From Faecalibacterium hattorii (GTDB taxonomy: Bacteria > Bacillota > Clostridia > Oscillospirales > Ruminococcaceae), in contig NZ_PRLC01000002.1 of assembly GCF_003287455.1 (NCBI RefSeq), forward strand, positions 186,001 to 250,000: DNA of 64,000 nt, given 5' to 3'. The position numbers were made by a program, and so were the translations under genes. The notes beneath the pieces were generated by a model. That model made no database searches and had not been told where the DNA came from. It was given only the letters and a program-made list of their open reading frames with translations. Shown one piece after another: positions 43,465-51,258 of the stretch (position 1 is its first letter; each line of letters opens with the position of its first letter).

Positions 43465-44281
43465 GGGTGTCCACCTCCAGATACTGCGAAGCATGTTCAA
43501 GATATTTCCCAAGGATCTGCTCCAGCGTGCCGTCTGTGCGCATCTGCGCAAAGGTATCGTTCAGTTGGTGGTCCAGCCCGCGGCTGTCGTTTTTGGCAAA
43601 GGCGACGCCCAGCCCGGTGACCAGCAGTGGTTCTTCGAGGATGCGGAACTCCACGGAATTGTCCTTCATGTATTGCAGGATGCCTGTCTCATGGGCAGCG
43701 ATCGCATCCACATAGCCGCAGGCCATCATCGCGTACTGCACGTTGCGGTCTTCGATGCTGAACACCTCCACCGTCTGCGGGAGCCGCGGATCGGAGCCGC
43801 TGAGAAAAAGCTCCTCCGGCTTGCCGGTGCTCTGCACGGCAATGGTCTTTCTGGCAAGGTCGCTGAATGTCCGGATGCTGCTGTCGGCATCCACAGCGAC
43901 CACCTGACGGCTCACCATGTAGGGCCCCGCCCAGCGGTAGACCTCCTCGCGCCCATCCATGGAAAAGCAGCCCCAGATGCAGTCGATGGTGCCGCTTTCC
44001 ACCAGATTTGTTTTTTGCTCCCAATCGATCGATTCAAACCGGGCAGCATATCCCATGCGGCGGAATGCTTCGGTGGCGATCTCCACGTCGATCCCGGCGG
44101 GAACACCGTCATTGTTCAGGTAAATATAGGGCGGATAGGTATCGCTCCCCACAATGATCGTCGGAAGGCCGCTGTCCTTCGCGTCCGTTCCGCCGCAGGA
44201 AGTCAGACTGCCGACGGCAGCAGATGCCGCCAGCAGCGTGCAGCCGCGCAGAAATGCACGGCGTGAGATTCTGTGTTTCAT
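43454..44281 (-). CDS. Family 3-type solute-binding lipoprotein (amino-acid-like)
   Basis: 275 aa. The signal has a twin-arginine-like SRRAFLRG and the lipobox LTSC. The mature part ([27 protein letters not shown]...) is the bacterial amino-acid-binding fold (PBPb). No permease or ATPase genes are near; it lies between a c-di-GMP enzyme and a hybrid kinase in one operon, so a receptor function is likely. The stop codon lies inside the kinase gene. Confidence 0.85.
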   Translation of the reverse strand: MKHRISRRAFLRGCTLLAASAAVGSLTSCGGTDAKDSGLPTIIVGSDTYPPYIYLNNDGVPAGIDVEIATEAFRRMGYAARFESIDWEQKTNLVESGTIDCIWGCFSMDGREEVYRWAGPYMVSRQVVAVDADSSIRTFSDLARKTIAVQSTGKPEELFLSGSDPRLPQTVEVFSIEDRNVQYAMMACGYVDAIAAHETGILQYMKDNSVEFRILEEPLLVTGLGVAFAKNDSRGLDHQLNDTFAQMRTDGTLEQILGKYLEHASQYLEVDTLGA

Positions 44282-44320
44282 TTGGGCTTTTCGTTCTCCT
44301 GTTTTTATTGCATCCGCTGC

Positions 44321-46261
44321 TCAGTCATGCTGCCGTAATTCTTCTTTCAGGTCGGTCTGCACGTCGGTCAGGCATTGCAGCAGCAGCGGGTTGAACGCTC
44401 CGCACTCGCCGTTCAGGATCATCTGCACGGCTTTTTCGTGGGAAAAGGCTTTCTTATAGCAGCGTTCGCTGGTCAGTGCATCGTATACGTCGGCCAGTGA
44501 GACCAGTTGTGCGCTGATGGGGATCTCATCGCCCTTCAGCCCATCCGGGTAACCGCGCCCATCCCAGCGTTCATGATGCCAGCGGGCGATCTCGTAGGCC
44601 GTTTGCAGCAGCGGCTGCTCGCCAAAATTATCCAGATCGTGCAGCATCTCGGCTCCCAGCATACTATGGGTCTTCATGACCTCAAACTCCTCCGGGGTCA
44701 GTTTGCCGGGCTTGTTGAGGATCTTTTCGTCAATGCCGATTTTCCCGATGTCATGCAGGGCAGAGGCCAGCGGGATCTCATCCTGCTGTTCTGCAGAAAT
44801 CGAGTACTTGTTGCTGTTCTCCAATAGACGGTGGAGCAGCATCTCTGTAATGGTACGGATGTGCCGCACATGGGCACCGCTCTCTCCATTGCGGAATTCT
44901 ACGATATGGCTCAGGACACCCACCAGCGTATCCGTATTATTTTCACGGGCGCGGATCTGGTCCGAGACCATCTGCACCAGCCGCCGCTGCTTGGCGTACA
45001 GCTTGATGGTGTTGGTCACGCGGCGGTACACGATGCGCGCATCGAAGGGGCGGTTGACGTAATCGCTGGCTCCCAGCTCATAGGAGCGCCGGATCGCGGC
45101 GTCGGAGTCGTCGCTGGAGATCATGATGACCGGGGTATCCTCAATGGTGTGGTTGGCGTTCATGGCCTTCAGCACTTCAAAGCCGTCCATCACGGGCATG
45201 TTGATGTCCAGCAGCACCAGTGCAATGTTCCCGGCTTCCGTCTGCAATGTTTCCAAGCATTCCCGTCCGTTTTCCGCTTCTAGAATGTGGTAACTGTCCC
45301 CCAAGATCTCTGCCAGCATCATGCGGTTCATTGCGGAGTCATCCACAAGTAGGATCTGGGATTTATTCTGTAAAAGTTTTTCCAGCGCTGCAAGACTATG
45401 CCCCGGAACCTCCACCATGACAGCATTCTTGTGGCCCTTTGCCTGATACATCAGCCAATCGGCACGGCGAACCGCATTCTCCATCGGGTCGGTGATGGAC
45501 TGCATCGTTCCGCCGATGCTCAGTGAGAGGCGAAAATGCGAATAGCCGGGTACAGTAGCCTGTTGCACGGCGGCTCTGATCTGCTCCAGCTTGGCTTGCA
45601 GGGTGTCGCTCGGAATGCCGGGCAGCACCAGCAGAAATTCATCCCCGCCGTAGCGGATGAGCAGGTCGGCGTTTCGGATGCAGGAGCGGATGGCATTTGC
45701 CGCTGTTTCCAGTGCCATATCTCCGGCGTAATGCCCATAGGTGTCGTTGCAGATTTTGAAATCGTCCACATCGATCAGCGCGATCCCTGCCGGGCCGACC
45801 ATACGGGATGCGATATCCTCATAGTAGCGGCGGTTGTATGTGCCAGTCAAGACATCTTGGTAAAGTTTTGCACGGTAGCTCTCTGTTGTTTCTTGAAGCT
45901 TTTCCTCGGCTTCGGCCTGCATCTTTTCCATGCTGGAGCGCTCGAACTGCCATTGCAGACGACCGATCAGCAGAATGTTCGCAGCGATACCAAGGCCGAT
46001 CACGATGAGCTTTTGAAGGTTCAAAGAGGTGTAAAGAAAAAAGCTGTGGTCGGTAGAAAAGAAAAACGCGGAGTATAGGAATGCAATGAGGCCGCTTACG
46101 ATTCCTGCTGCATAGCCGCATTTCACGAGCGCAGCAGAAAGAACAACAAAAAGCAGGATATTTGGATTTGGAATATGAAAATTCCAGACGATCAGGCAGA
46201 CGCTCAATTGGGCAAGTGCCGATAGCAACATAGGCCGGATTTTATTTGGCTGTTGTTCCAT
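44321..46261 (-). CDS. GGDEF-receiver-HD-GYP c-di-GMP enzyme
   Basis: About 646 aa. Four or five membrane helices (to about 115) and a coiled coil lead to a GGDEF domain with an intact YGGDEF active site. A receiver domain follows (LLDINMPVMDG phospho-acceptor), then an HD-GYP phosphodiesterase with HDIGKIGIDEKIL and HHERWDGRGYPDG. It can in principle both make and break c-di-GMP, with the receiver deciding. It heads the operon with a binding protein and a hybrid kinase whose receivers lack output domains. ATG at 46261 (GGATGG upstream) or 46282 are both possible starts. Confidence 0.9.
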   Translation of the reverse strand: MEQQPNKIRPMLLSALAQLSVCLIVWNFHIPNPNILLFVVLSAALVKCGYAAGIVSGLIAFLYSAFFFSTDHSFFLYTSLNLQKLIVIGLGIAANILLIGRLQWQFERSSMEKMQAEAEEKLQETTESYRAKLYQDVLTGTYNRRYYEDIASRMVGPAGIALIDVDDFKICNDTYGHYAGDMALETAANAIRSCIRNADLLIRYGGDEFLLVLPGIPSDTLQAKLEQIRAAVQQATVPGYSHFRLSLSIGGTMQSITDPMENAVRRADWLMYQAKGHKNAVMVEVPGHSLAALEKLLQNKSQILLVDDSAMNRMMLAEILGDSYHILEAENGRECLETLQTEAGNIALVLLDINMPVMDGFEVLKAMNANHTIEDTPVIMISSDDSDAAIRRSYELGASDYVNRPFDARIVYRRVTNTIKLYAKQRRLVQMVSDQIRARENNTDTLVGVLSHIVEFRNGESGAHVRHIRTITEMLLHRLLENSNKYSISAEQQDEIPLASALHDIGKIGIDEKILNKPGKLTPEEFEVMKTHSMLGAEMLHDLDNFGEQPLLQTAYEIARWHHERWDGRGYPDGLKGDEIPISAQLVSLADVYDALTSERCYKKAFSHEKAVQMILNGECGAFNPLLLQCLTDVQTDLKEELRQHD

Positions 46262-46304
46262 ACACAATACCATCCAATACATTGATTCATCACGATTGCT
46301 CTCT

Positions 46305-46345
46305 CACAAAAAAGAGCTGGGCCGCAAATGGGCGGCCCTGCTAGG
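46305..46345 (-). terminator. Terminator ahead of the c-di-GMP operon
   Basis: Minus-strand GGGCCGC-CCATTT-GCGGCCC followed by AGCTC and T6. It closes a gene relic (stop at about 46385), not a complete gene. Confidence 0.7.
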
Positions 46346-46384
46346 TCGTGGGTGTCGGTCATCTGCGAAACCGTGCGATTCCAC

Positions 46385-46445
46385 TATTTATTTTCGGGGG
46401 TAACGCGGAAGCGCTTGACGGTCTGTTCCAGCACGCTGATTTTCC
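46385..46445 (-). pseudogene. 3' remnant of an unidentified gene
   Basis: Minus-strand open frame without a start, ending KISVLEQTVKRFRVTPENK then TAG, directly before an intrinsic terminator. A coding 3' end plus terminator with nothing upstream suggests a truncated gene. The family is not recognised. Confidence 0.35.
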
Positions 46446-46477
46446 TATGAAAGTAGTGTTATTATTTTATCATTATG

Positions 46478-46700
46478 TTAAAAATGTTTCAAGCTGATTT
46501 TGACCTTCCTGCAATAATTTAAAAGAATTTGAGCTGTTTGGAGACGTGTCCGTTCTGGTGCAGCACCCGCCGTTCCGTCGCTTAAAAGCCCCACTAGGGC
46601 TTTCATTGCTTCGCAAACGCTAATTTTCCGAAGAAAACAAATAATCCGAACCCATCTCCTATCGGAAACAAGTTCGGATCATTTCTGTTTGGCCCGAGTG
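46478..46700 (-). pseudogene. Mobile-element-like relic between the c-di-GMP operon and the retron
   Basis: A minus-strand open frame of more than 65 codons without a clear start (…ISVCEAMKALVGLLSDGT…, stop at 46478) crosses an 8-bp inverted repeat (ATCCGAAC 46646-46653 / GTTCGGAT 46672-46679). The composition differs from the retron genes beside it. I read it as a decayed end of an accessory element. Confidence 0.35.
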
Positions 46701-46786
46701 TCATTAAAGGATCTGTGGAAATCCAGTAATATCAATGGTTTGCAAGCAGCAAGCAAGGCTTTCATCTTAAAATAATCATAAAGCTA

Positions 46787-46823
46787 AAGCCACCGTTTAA
46801 TTCAATGCGGTGGCTTTAGCTTT
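46787..46823 (-). terminator. Terminator overlapping the reverse transcriptase stop codon
   Basis: A 15-16 bp perfect stem, AAAGCTAAAGCCACCG with CGGTGGCTTTAGCTTT, with the TAA stop of the RT gene inside it. It marks the end of the retron transcript. Confidence 0.75.
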
Positions 46824-47790
46824 TGGCAGGATTGTCAAAGGCAAATTTTCGGATATTAGGATAAGCTGATTTATCAACCTGACGGGCAGCAGTTACCAAA
46901 CCTCGCAACCGCTGACGACTCTTAATGTCATCTGGATTATTGCGAAGGTGCTCGTATTCTACCATAATCTTTTTTCGGAGCGCATTTTTGATTGTAGCCC
47001 TGCCCTCGCTATTGATTATAACCCCTGTTACTAATTTTGGATATGTTTTGGAATATCCTTTTACCTTTTTTCGAGATACTTGGTAATTATATTTTTTGAT
47101 AAGGGACAGTACAGATTGTCTAAATTCGGATGAAATCTTATGTTCGCTTGAAAACACCACATCATCTACATAAATCGTCATCGTCACATTGCTTTTATCT
47201 GATAAAGACTGCAATTCATCAAACATTTTGTGATTAACCAAGTATGAAAGGATTTGGCTTGTCGGTGCCCCGGAAATCAAATGGTTATAGCATTTAACCC
47301 CTTTGTTAGCCAAGAAATCATAAACTTCCAACAGACTGCTTTGGTTGAGCTTTTTAAGGTCGACGGTAGTTAAATTCGTCAATATCTCAGCAACATCAGG
47401 AGAGCAGCACAAATCTTCAAAGAAAAAACAGTAGACTGTTTCTCTACTGATCGAGGGGAAAAAAGCGGTCAAATCAATTTTGTATAAGTTCCGCTTACTC
47501 TTACCCAAATGGAGACAAGCATTATCAGAATATGATCTTCCCTTAATACCAGAAAAAACATTATCGGGCACTTGGATTTTTCCCAATAATGTTTTCATTC
47601 GTTTTTGCACAGTTTTCAATTCAGCCTGCGGGGGCTCAATGAGTCGAGGTTTTTTAGTTTTATCAATATAGGGACCAATCATTGAAACAACGTAGTCTTG
47701 TTTCAATAAATCACCATTTTTAATATGTAGAACATATTTCAACATTTTTTTGGATTGAATTCCGTACAGTGGACAATCGGCATATTTCAA
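46816..47790 (-). CDS. Retron reverse transcriptase
   Basis: 324-aa reverse transcriptase that would copy the msd part of the retron RNA into msDNA. Both retron-specific motifs are present: NACLH (residues 90-94, the NAxxH of region X) and VTG (254-256, region Y). Motif A is KIDLTAFFPSI (Asp about 106), SGAPTSQ is at 173-179, and the catalytic YVDD is at 207-210. The TTG start follows GAGGTG at 9 nt. The gene is AT-rich compared with the core genome. It is the last gene of a unit formed by a structured RNA, a small membrane protein and the RT. The type is not assigned. Confidence 0.93.
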   Translation of the reverse strand: MKYADCPLYGIQSKKMLKYVLHIKNGDLLKQDYVVSMIGPYIDKTKKPRLIEPPQAELKTVQKRMKTLLGKIQVPDNVFSGIKGRSYSDNACLHLGKSKRNLYKIDLTAFFPSISRETVYCFFFEDLCCSPDVAEILTNLTTVDLKKLNQSSLLEVYDFLANKGVKCYNHLISGAPTSQILSYLVNHKMFDELQSLSDKSNVTMTIYVDDVVFSSEHKISSEFRQSVLSLIKKYNYQVSRKKVKGYSKTYPKLVTGVIINSEGRATIKNALRKKIMVEYEHLRNNPDDIKSRQRLRGLVTAARQVDKSAYPNIRKFAFDNPAKS

Positions 47791-47826
47791 AAGGCGTTAC
47801 ACCTCAATTCTTAAAATGTGCTGGTG

Positions 47827-48042
47827 TTAGCTGTTGACTACTTTACCGATTATCCAACGGACAAAATCGGGAAGTAGTTCAGGGCAGCAGCAGGATACAG
47901 CCAGTACGGCCACCGCAACCAACGCAACGATGATCACGCCGATTGCGACAGCAGGGACATGAGAGCGAGTCTCATTCAGGTAAACCTTGTTATTGTCACC
48001 GTAGATGTTGATGACAACACTTGGCTTGTCCGTTTTCTTCAC
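47827..48042 (-). CDS. Retron-associated small membrane protein (candidate effector)
   Basis: 71 aa from a GTG at 48042 that follows AAGGAGG at 8 nt. The N-terminus is polar and may form strands (PSVVINIYGDNNKVYLNE). A strong membrane helix (about 31-52) is followed by CCC and an amphipathic tail (LLPDFVRWIIGKVV). Several retrons carry membrane effectors that kill the host when the msDNA is disturbed by phage. Position between the RNA and the RT makes this the likely toxin or effector. Its ribosome site is buried in a hairpin (48052-48111). No named family is recognised. Confidence 0.75.
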   Translation of the reverse strand: MKKTDKPSVVINIYGDNNKVYLNETRSHVPAVAIGVIIVALVAVAVLAVSCCCPELLPDFVRWIIGKVVNS

Positions 48043-48051
48043 GGAATTCAC

Positions 48052-48111
48052 CTCCTTGTTATTATTGGCCCCCAAAACTGAGGGGACTTCCCGTCCGCCA
48101 ATAACAAGGAG
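48052..48111 (-). promoter_or_regulatory. Hairpin that hides the ribosome site of the membrane protein
   Basis: On the minus strand CTCCTTGTTATTGGC (48111-48097) pairs with GCCAAT-AAT-AACAAGGAG (48069-48052) with one 3-nt bulge, and an inner CCCC/GGGG stem. The AAGGAGG ribosome site of the gene at 48042 is inside the stem. Confidence 0.65.
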
Positions 48112-48145
48112 ATATTGCAGCCTTATATCCTAATTCGCACCAGCA

Positions 48146-48384
48146 CAAATCCGACTTCCCAAACAGCTTTATACTGTTCAGCTCAACACCCAATCACCAT
48201 ACACCGCCACAACGAGACACGCATACACACTGGCTACATGGCCAGCTACTGTGTCGCCGTGTCCGTGTGTCACAGTGTCGGGGTGGACGGGTGCTGATGG
48301 CACTTCTGCCGGAAAAAATGTGTCTGTACCCGTAGGTACGACGCCGCCCGCTTTTTGATCACGAGCCAAACGAAGTCTGATCTG
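48146..48384 (-). ncRNA. Retron msr-msd RNA
   Basis: The minus-strand transcript from about 48400 has the retron layout. a1 (CAGATCAGACTTC, 48384-48372) and a2 (GAAGTCGGATTTG, 48158-48146) pair at 12 of 13 positions. Right after a1 comes a G, a possible branching guanosine. msr-like hairpins follow (GTC-GTACC-TACG-GGTAC-A-GAC; GGCA-GAAG-TGCC). A long msd-like hairpin of about 115 nt (48297-48183) begins TCAGCACCC/GGGTGTTGA and ends in CTGGC-CATGTA-GCCAG. The ends and branch point are inferred. Confidence 0.75.
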
Positions 48385-48405
48385 ACCGCTCGTACTGACG
48401 ACGTA

Positions 48406-48414
48406 ATTATATCA
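48406..48414 (-). promoter_or_regulatory. Extended -10 promoter of the retron
   Basis: TGATATAAT on the minus strand (TATAAT at 48411-48406), about 20 nt before a1. No good -35 box is seen, which is usual for an extended -10. Confidence 0.6.
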
Positions 48415-48478
48415 CAATAGGTCAAAAAAGAAAACAATAAATTGTAAATTTCACCCAGAGAGTGAGGTGCACTCCGTC

Positions 48479-48581
48479 AAGTAGACAGAAAAAATAATAT
48501 AAGATTTCATTCGCCGTTTTGATATGCTACCCCTAAAGTAGACAGAGTAAAAACAAAAACTCTGAATACTCTGGGGGTAGC
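48479..48581. repeat. Inverted repeat with duplicated AAGTAGACAGA
   Basis: AAGTAGACAGA occurs at 48479-48489 and 48536-48546. GCTACCCC (48526-48533) and GGGGTAGC (48574-48581) form a stem with an inner AGAGT/ACTCT. It resembles insertion-sequence ends, but no transposase is present. Confidence 0.4.
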
Positions 48582-48647
48582 ATGTCATATCACGATTACG
48601 GCCTATTATAATGTGGACGAGGCGTTTCTTCAAACTCCCACTGCAGC

Positions 48648-48899
48648 ATGGGGAAATCTATGGGATTGCCGCTCCGCGCTTCGCAGGTTGGTATCCTCCG
48701 TCTATCTGGAAAGCGATTTGAACCTTCCATTCGGAAAAACGGAAAATTCTTATTCCAACTTGGGTATACTCCTGTTGTGTCCGACATGAAGAAAATCGTT
48801 CAGAAAACTGCCGCATTGTCTTTCCCCAAATGGGCGTTAGCCGTATGGGATATGGATACTGCAACATTATATATGGTCAAATACGACAAAAGTCATTGA
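48648..48899 (+). CDS. Hypothetical protein or gene fragment
   Basis: 83 codons with a believable C-terminal half (FPKWALAVWDMDTATLYMV) but no good ribosome site at 48648. It lies between insertion-like repeats and a lipoprotein gene and may be a fragment. Function unknown. Confidence 0.35.
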   Translation: MGKSMGLPLRASQVGILRLSGKRFEPSIRKNGKFLFQLGYTPVVSDMKKIVQKTAALSFPKWALAVWDMDTATLYMVKYDKSH

Positions 48900-49019
48900 T
48901 TTTCTTTGTTTATCTGTGATACCATTCGTTACGAGACCAACGGCGTTGCTCTCTTCGCCTATGGTGGAGACTCCGGCACTCAAAGAAATTTTCCGAAAAA
49001 CACAACGAGGTGACTATTT

Positions 49020-49928
49020 TTGAAACGTCGAACTTTTCTTGTCTGCGCCGCTGCACTTTTTTGCAGTGCGTTTCTGGCAGTGGGCTGCACTCAAAAAACC
49101 TCTCAGCCCGTCCTTCAGCAAATCGAATACTCCAATTTAGCAGATTCGGATACGCAAGCTCTTCTTTCCAAACTTTTGCAGGATGCCGGCGTATCCGACC
49201 TACGGATACAGACCTTCTTTGATCATGTGCAAAAGTTCAACAATGCTGTGGACCCGACATGGCTCACCACAGGGTTTGAAAATGCCAAGCCTTCGGATCT
49301 GAAATACGATCCTTACTCCATGCAGGACGCATGGACAGAAAAATACGATACCTTTCCCGGCTGGAACTGTCGGATTACCGCTTGTGGGCTGTTCGGTGAT
49401 TTTATCACTGTCACGGGCAAGGCAGACCTTGACTCAGCCGAGGACACCCTGTTTATGGACTATGAAACACTGGATTCTGACCCGGAATCCCTTTGCGGCG
49501 ACGAACGGCAAAAGTTTGATGCACTGTTCGCCCCGGTTAAAACCACCAATACGACCGATATCCCTACCCATTTGAAAACGATTCAACAGGAATGGAAGAA
49601 ACGCGGTCTCTCTTTCGCGGAAGATGATAAGATCCGTCTCGTCTCCGTGGTTCTGCACGATCAGTTCTCTGAAACGGACAATTCTCTTATGATCGGTCAT
49701 GTCGGCGTTATGCTTCCCACATCGGATGCAGTATATTTCGTTGAAAAGGTCGCTTTTCAGGAGCCGTATCGCTTGTTGAAGTTCAAAAATCGAACCGAGT
49801 TGAGCGATTATCTGATGCTGAAATACGACAACTCGTGGGGACAGGATACTGCCCACACCTTTATTATGGAAAATTCAGACCTGATGGACGGCTGGCGCAT
49901 TCTTGACGAACAGAAAGACGCAAGCTAA
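49020..49928 (+). CDS. DUF4300-like lipoprotein
   Basis: 302 aa. The signal peptide ends in the lipobox LAVGC. The mature start (IEYSNLADSDTQALLSKLLQDAGV), a NCRI segment (about 114) and the C-terminal RTELSDYLML match my recall of the DUF4300 lipoproteins of Firmicutes, whose function is unknown. The start is TTG at 49020 after GAGGTG. It lies in the accessory island, has its own terminator, and no partner gene on its strand. Confidence 0.75.
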   Translation: MKRRTFLVCAAALFCSAFLAVGCTQKTSQPVLQQIEYSNLADSDTQALLSKLLQDAGVSDLRIQTFFDHVQKFNNAVDPTWLTTGFENAKPSDLKYDPYSMQDAWTEKYDTFPGWNCRITACGLFGDFITVTGKADLDSAEDTLFMDYETLDSDPESLCGDERQKFDALFAPVKTTNTTDIPTHLKTIQQEWKKRGLSFAEDDKIRLVSVVLHDQFSETDNSLMIGHVGVMLPTSDAVYFVEKVAFQEPYRLLKFKNRTELSDYLMLKYDNSWGQDTAHTFIMENSDLMDGWRILDEQKDAS

Positions 49929-49990
49929 AAGTATCCAATTCGCTGAGAGCCGTTCGGTCTGACAGACCATTCGCCCTCTGATGCTAAAAA

Positions 49991-50032
49991 GACGCTGCAA
50001 CCTCTCACCCAGAGGCGGCAGCGTCCTTTTTT
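49991..50032 (+). terminator. Terminator of the DUF4300-like gene
   Basis: GACGCTGC (49991-49998) pairs with GCAGCGTC (50018-50025), inner CCTCT/AGAGG, then T6. Confidence 0.85.
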
Positions 50033-50035
50033 ATA

Positions 50036-50078
50036 TCGGAATGTTTGCAGGGAAACTCTAGGCTTGTGACAAGGTATG
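50036..50078 (+). repeat. Dispersed repeat, copy 1
   Basis: Starts TCGGAAT and contains GGGAAACTCTaGGCTTgTGAC; 26 of 29 bases from GGGAAA to GGTATG match the copy at 53126. It directly follows a terminator. The rest of 50079-50322 holds a 13-bp stem (50145-50157 with 50170-50182) and no convincing gene. Confidence 0.6.
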
Positions 50079-50322
50079 CGGTGAACACTGGTTCTTTGGG
50101 GCGAGGATCAGCAGGAAGTCTGCGTACTAAAATATCGGAGTTGACAACAGCGCAGTCAGTCAAGTGTCCGACTGTGCTGTTGGCGCTTCCTTTTGAACGG
50201 CTTTGTCCGCAAAAAGCTGTGATTATGCAGTAAGTTTTCAAAAAATTTATGTACAGTTATACAATTTTGAGAAATTCTATGGACAAGCGAAATAAATTGA
50301 GCTTAAATTTCGTTATCTGACT

Positions 50323-51258
50323 TTAATCGAATGATAGCTGACCATATTGACATGATTTCATGTTTCGTATGCTTATTTTATCTGTAGGCATGATGTTTCC
50401 GACAAGTATTGGCGAGTAAACATCATGCTTACTAGAATTATTGGATACAGCAGCATTATTATAATTGGCATAACAGTATTTACAACCATTTCGACAAGTA
50501 TTATATACACCAATGTCTATGCTTTCTATACAGCCACATTCCATGCGTTGATTTTTGTCCTTTCCAATTTTAAGGGGACACCCCAAAAGCTTTTCAAATA
50601 GTTTTTCATCGATACAATGAGCGTGCTGAATGCCATAATTCTGAAGATCAATTTTTTCTGCACAAGTATCAACTGACAACCCGTAAGAATGTGCGATTTC
50701 GCTTATTTTTTTTGCTATAAAAATTTGTGATTCGATTGGAAAAGGTTGTATGCCTAAAGTTGAAAGTTTTTTTTCAGTGTTACGGTAATAATCGAGAAAA
50801 CTGATTGTGCATTTTTTTGTATAGGGGGAAAGCCTTTTAGCGAGCATTTCAAAATAGTGAATATGATAGTCGATGGAATACTTTTGGCTCAGAAAAATCG
50901 GATCATATCTCCAAATTACTCTTTCGGATCCAAGTTTGTCTGAAAGGCGTTGAAATGAGGGAATAATAACATCGCTTTTGGAAGGTATATTGCTCTCGAC
51001 ATCTTCACCGTAAGAGGTCAACGTGAACTGAAAATAATAAGTATATTCTTTTAATAAATCCAGTCTGTCCAACATAGGCAATGGGTTTTTTGTCCAAAAA
51101 ACAATTCCATCTACGACATCAGGACGCAAATCTATGCGGCTAATTTGATGCGCATTCATTGGATTTCGAACGAAAAGAAAGCCTTCTTTTATACGATTGA
51201 AAAACCAGTCAGAATAGTATGTTGGAATATCTGTCCGCCTACTTGCGCTTATAATCAT
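50323..51258 (-). CDS. DUF1848 protein, radical-SAM-like
   Basis: 311 aa. The N-terminus MIISASRRTDIPTYYSDWF and the FVRNPMNAHQISRI and GIVFWTKNP segments are typical of DUF1848. The C-terminal CRNGCKYCYAN (about 269) looks like an Fe-S cysteine motif, so radical-SAM-type chemistry is likely. Its ATG shares one base with the TAA stop of the upstream methyltransferase (TAATG), so the two are co-translated. The very low GC suggests transfer. The substrate is unknown. Confidence 0.85.
   Translation of the reverse strand: MIISASRRTDIPTYYSDWFFNRIKEGFLFVRNPMNAHQISRIDLRPDVVDGIVFWTKNPLPMLDRLDLLKEYTYYFQFTLTSYGEDVESNIPSKSDVIIPSFQRLSDKLGSERVIWRYDPIFLSQKYSIDYHIHYFEMLAKRLSPYTKKCTISFLDYYRNTEKKLSTLGIQPFPIESQIFIAKKISEIAHSYGLSVDTCAEKIDLQNYGIQHAHCIDEKLFEKLLGCPLKIGKDKNQRMECGCIESIDIGVYNTCRNGCKYCYANYNNAAVSNNSSKHDVYSPILVGNIMPTDKISIRNMKSCQYGQLSFD

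Noticed and set aside
43464-43551. The longest possible N-terminus for the minus-strand hybrid kinase
   Set aside because: The extra residues overlap the binding-protein gene and are not signal-like. The TTG at 43464 has the best ribosome site, though ATG 43494 cannot be excluded.
50045-50233. A 62-codon plus-strand ORF after the DUF4300-like gene
   Set aside because: It coincides with a dispersed repeat and a hairpin, has no ribosome site, and has no plausible protein features.
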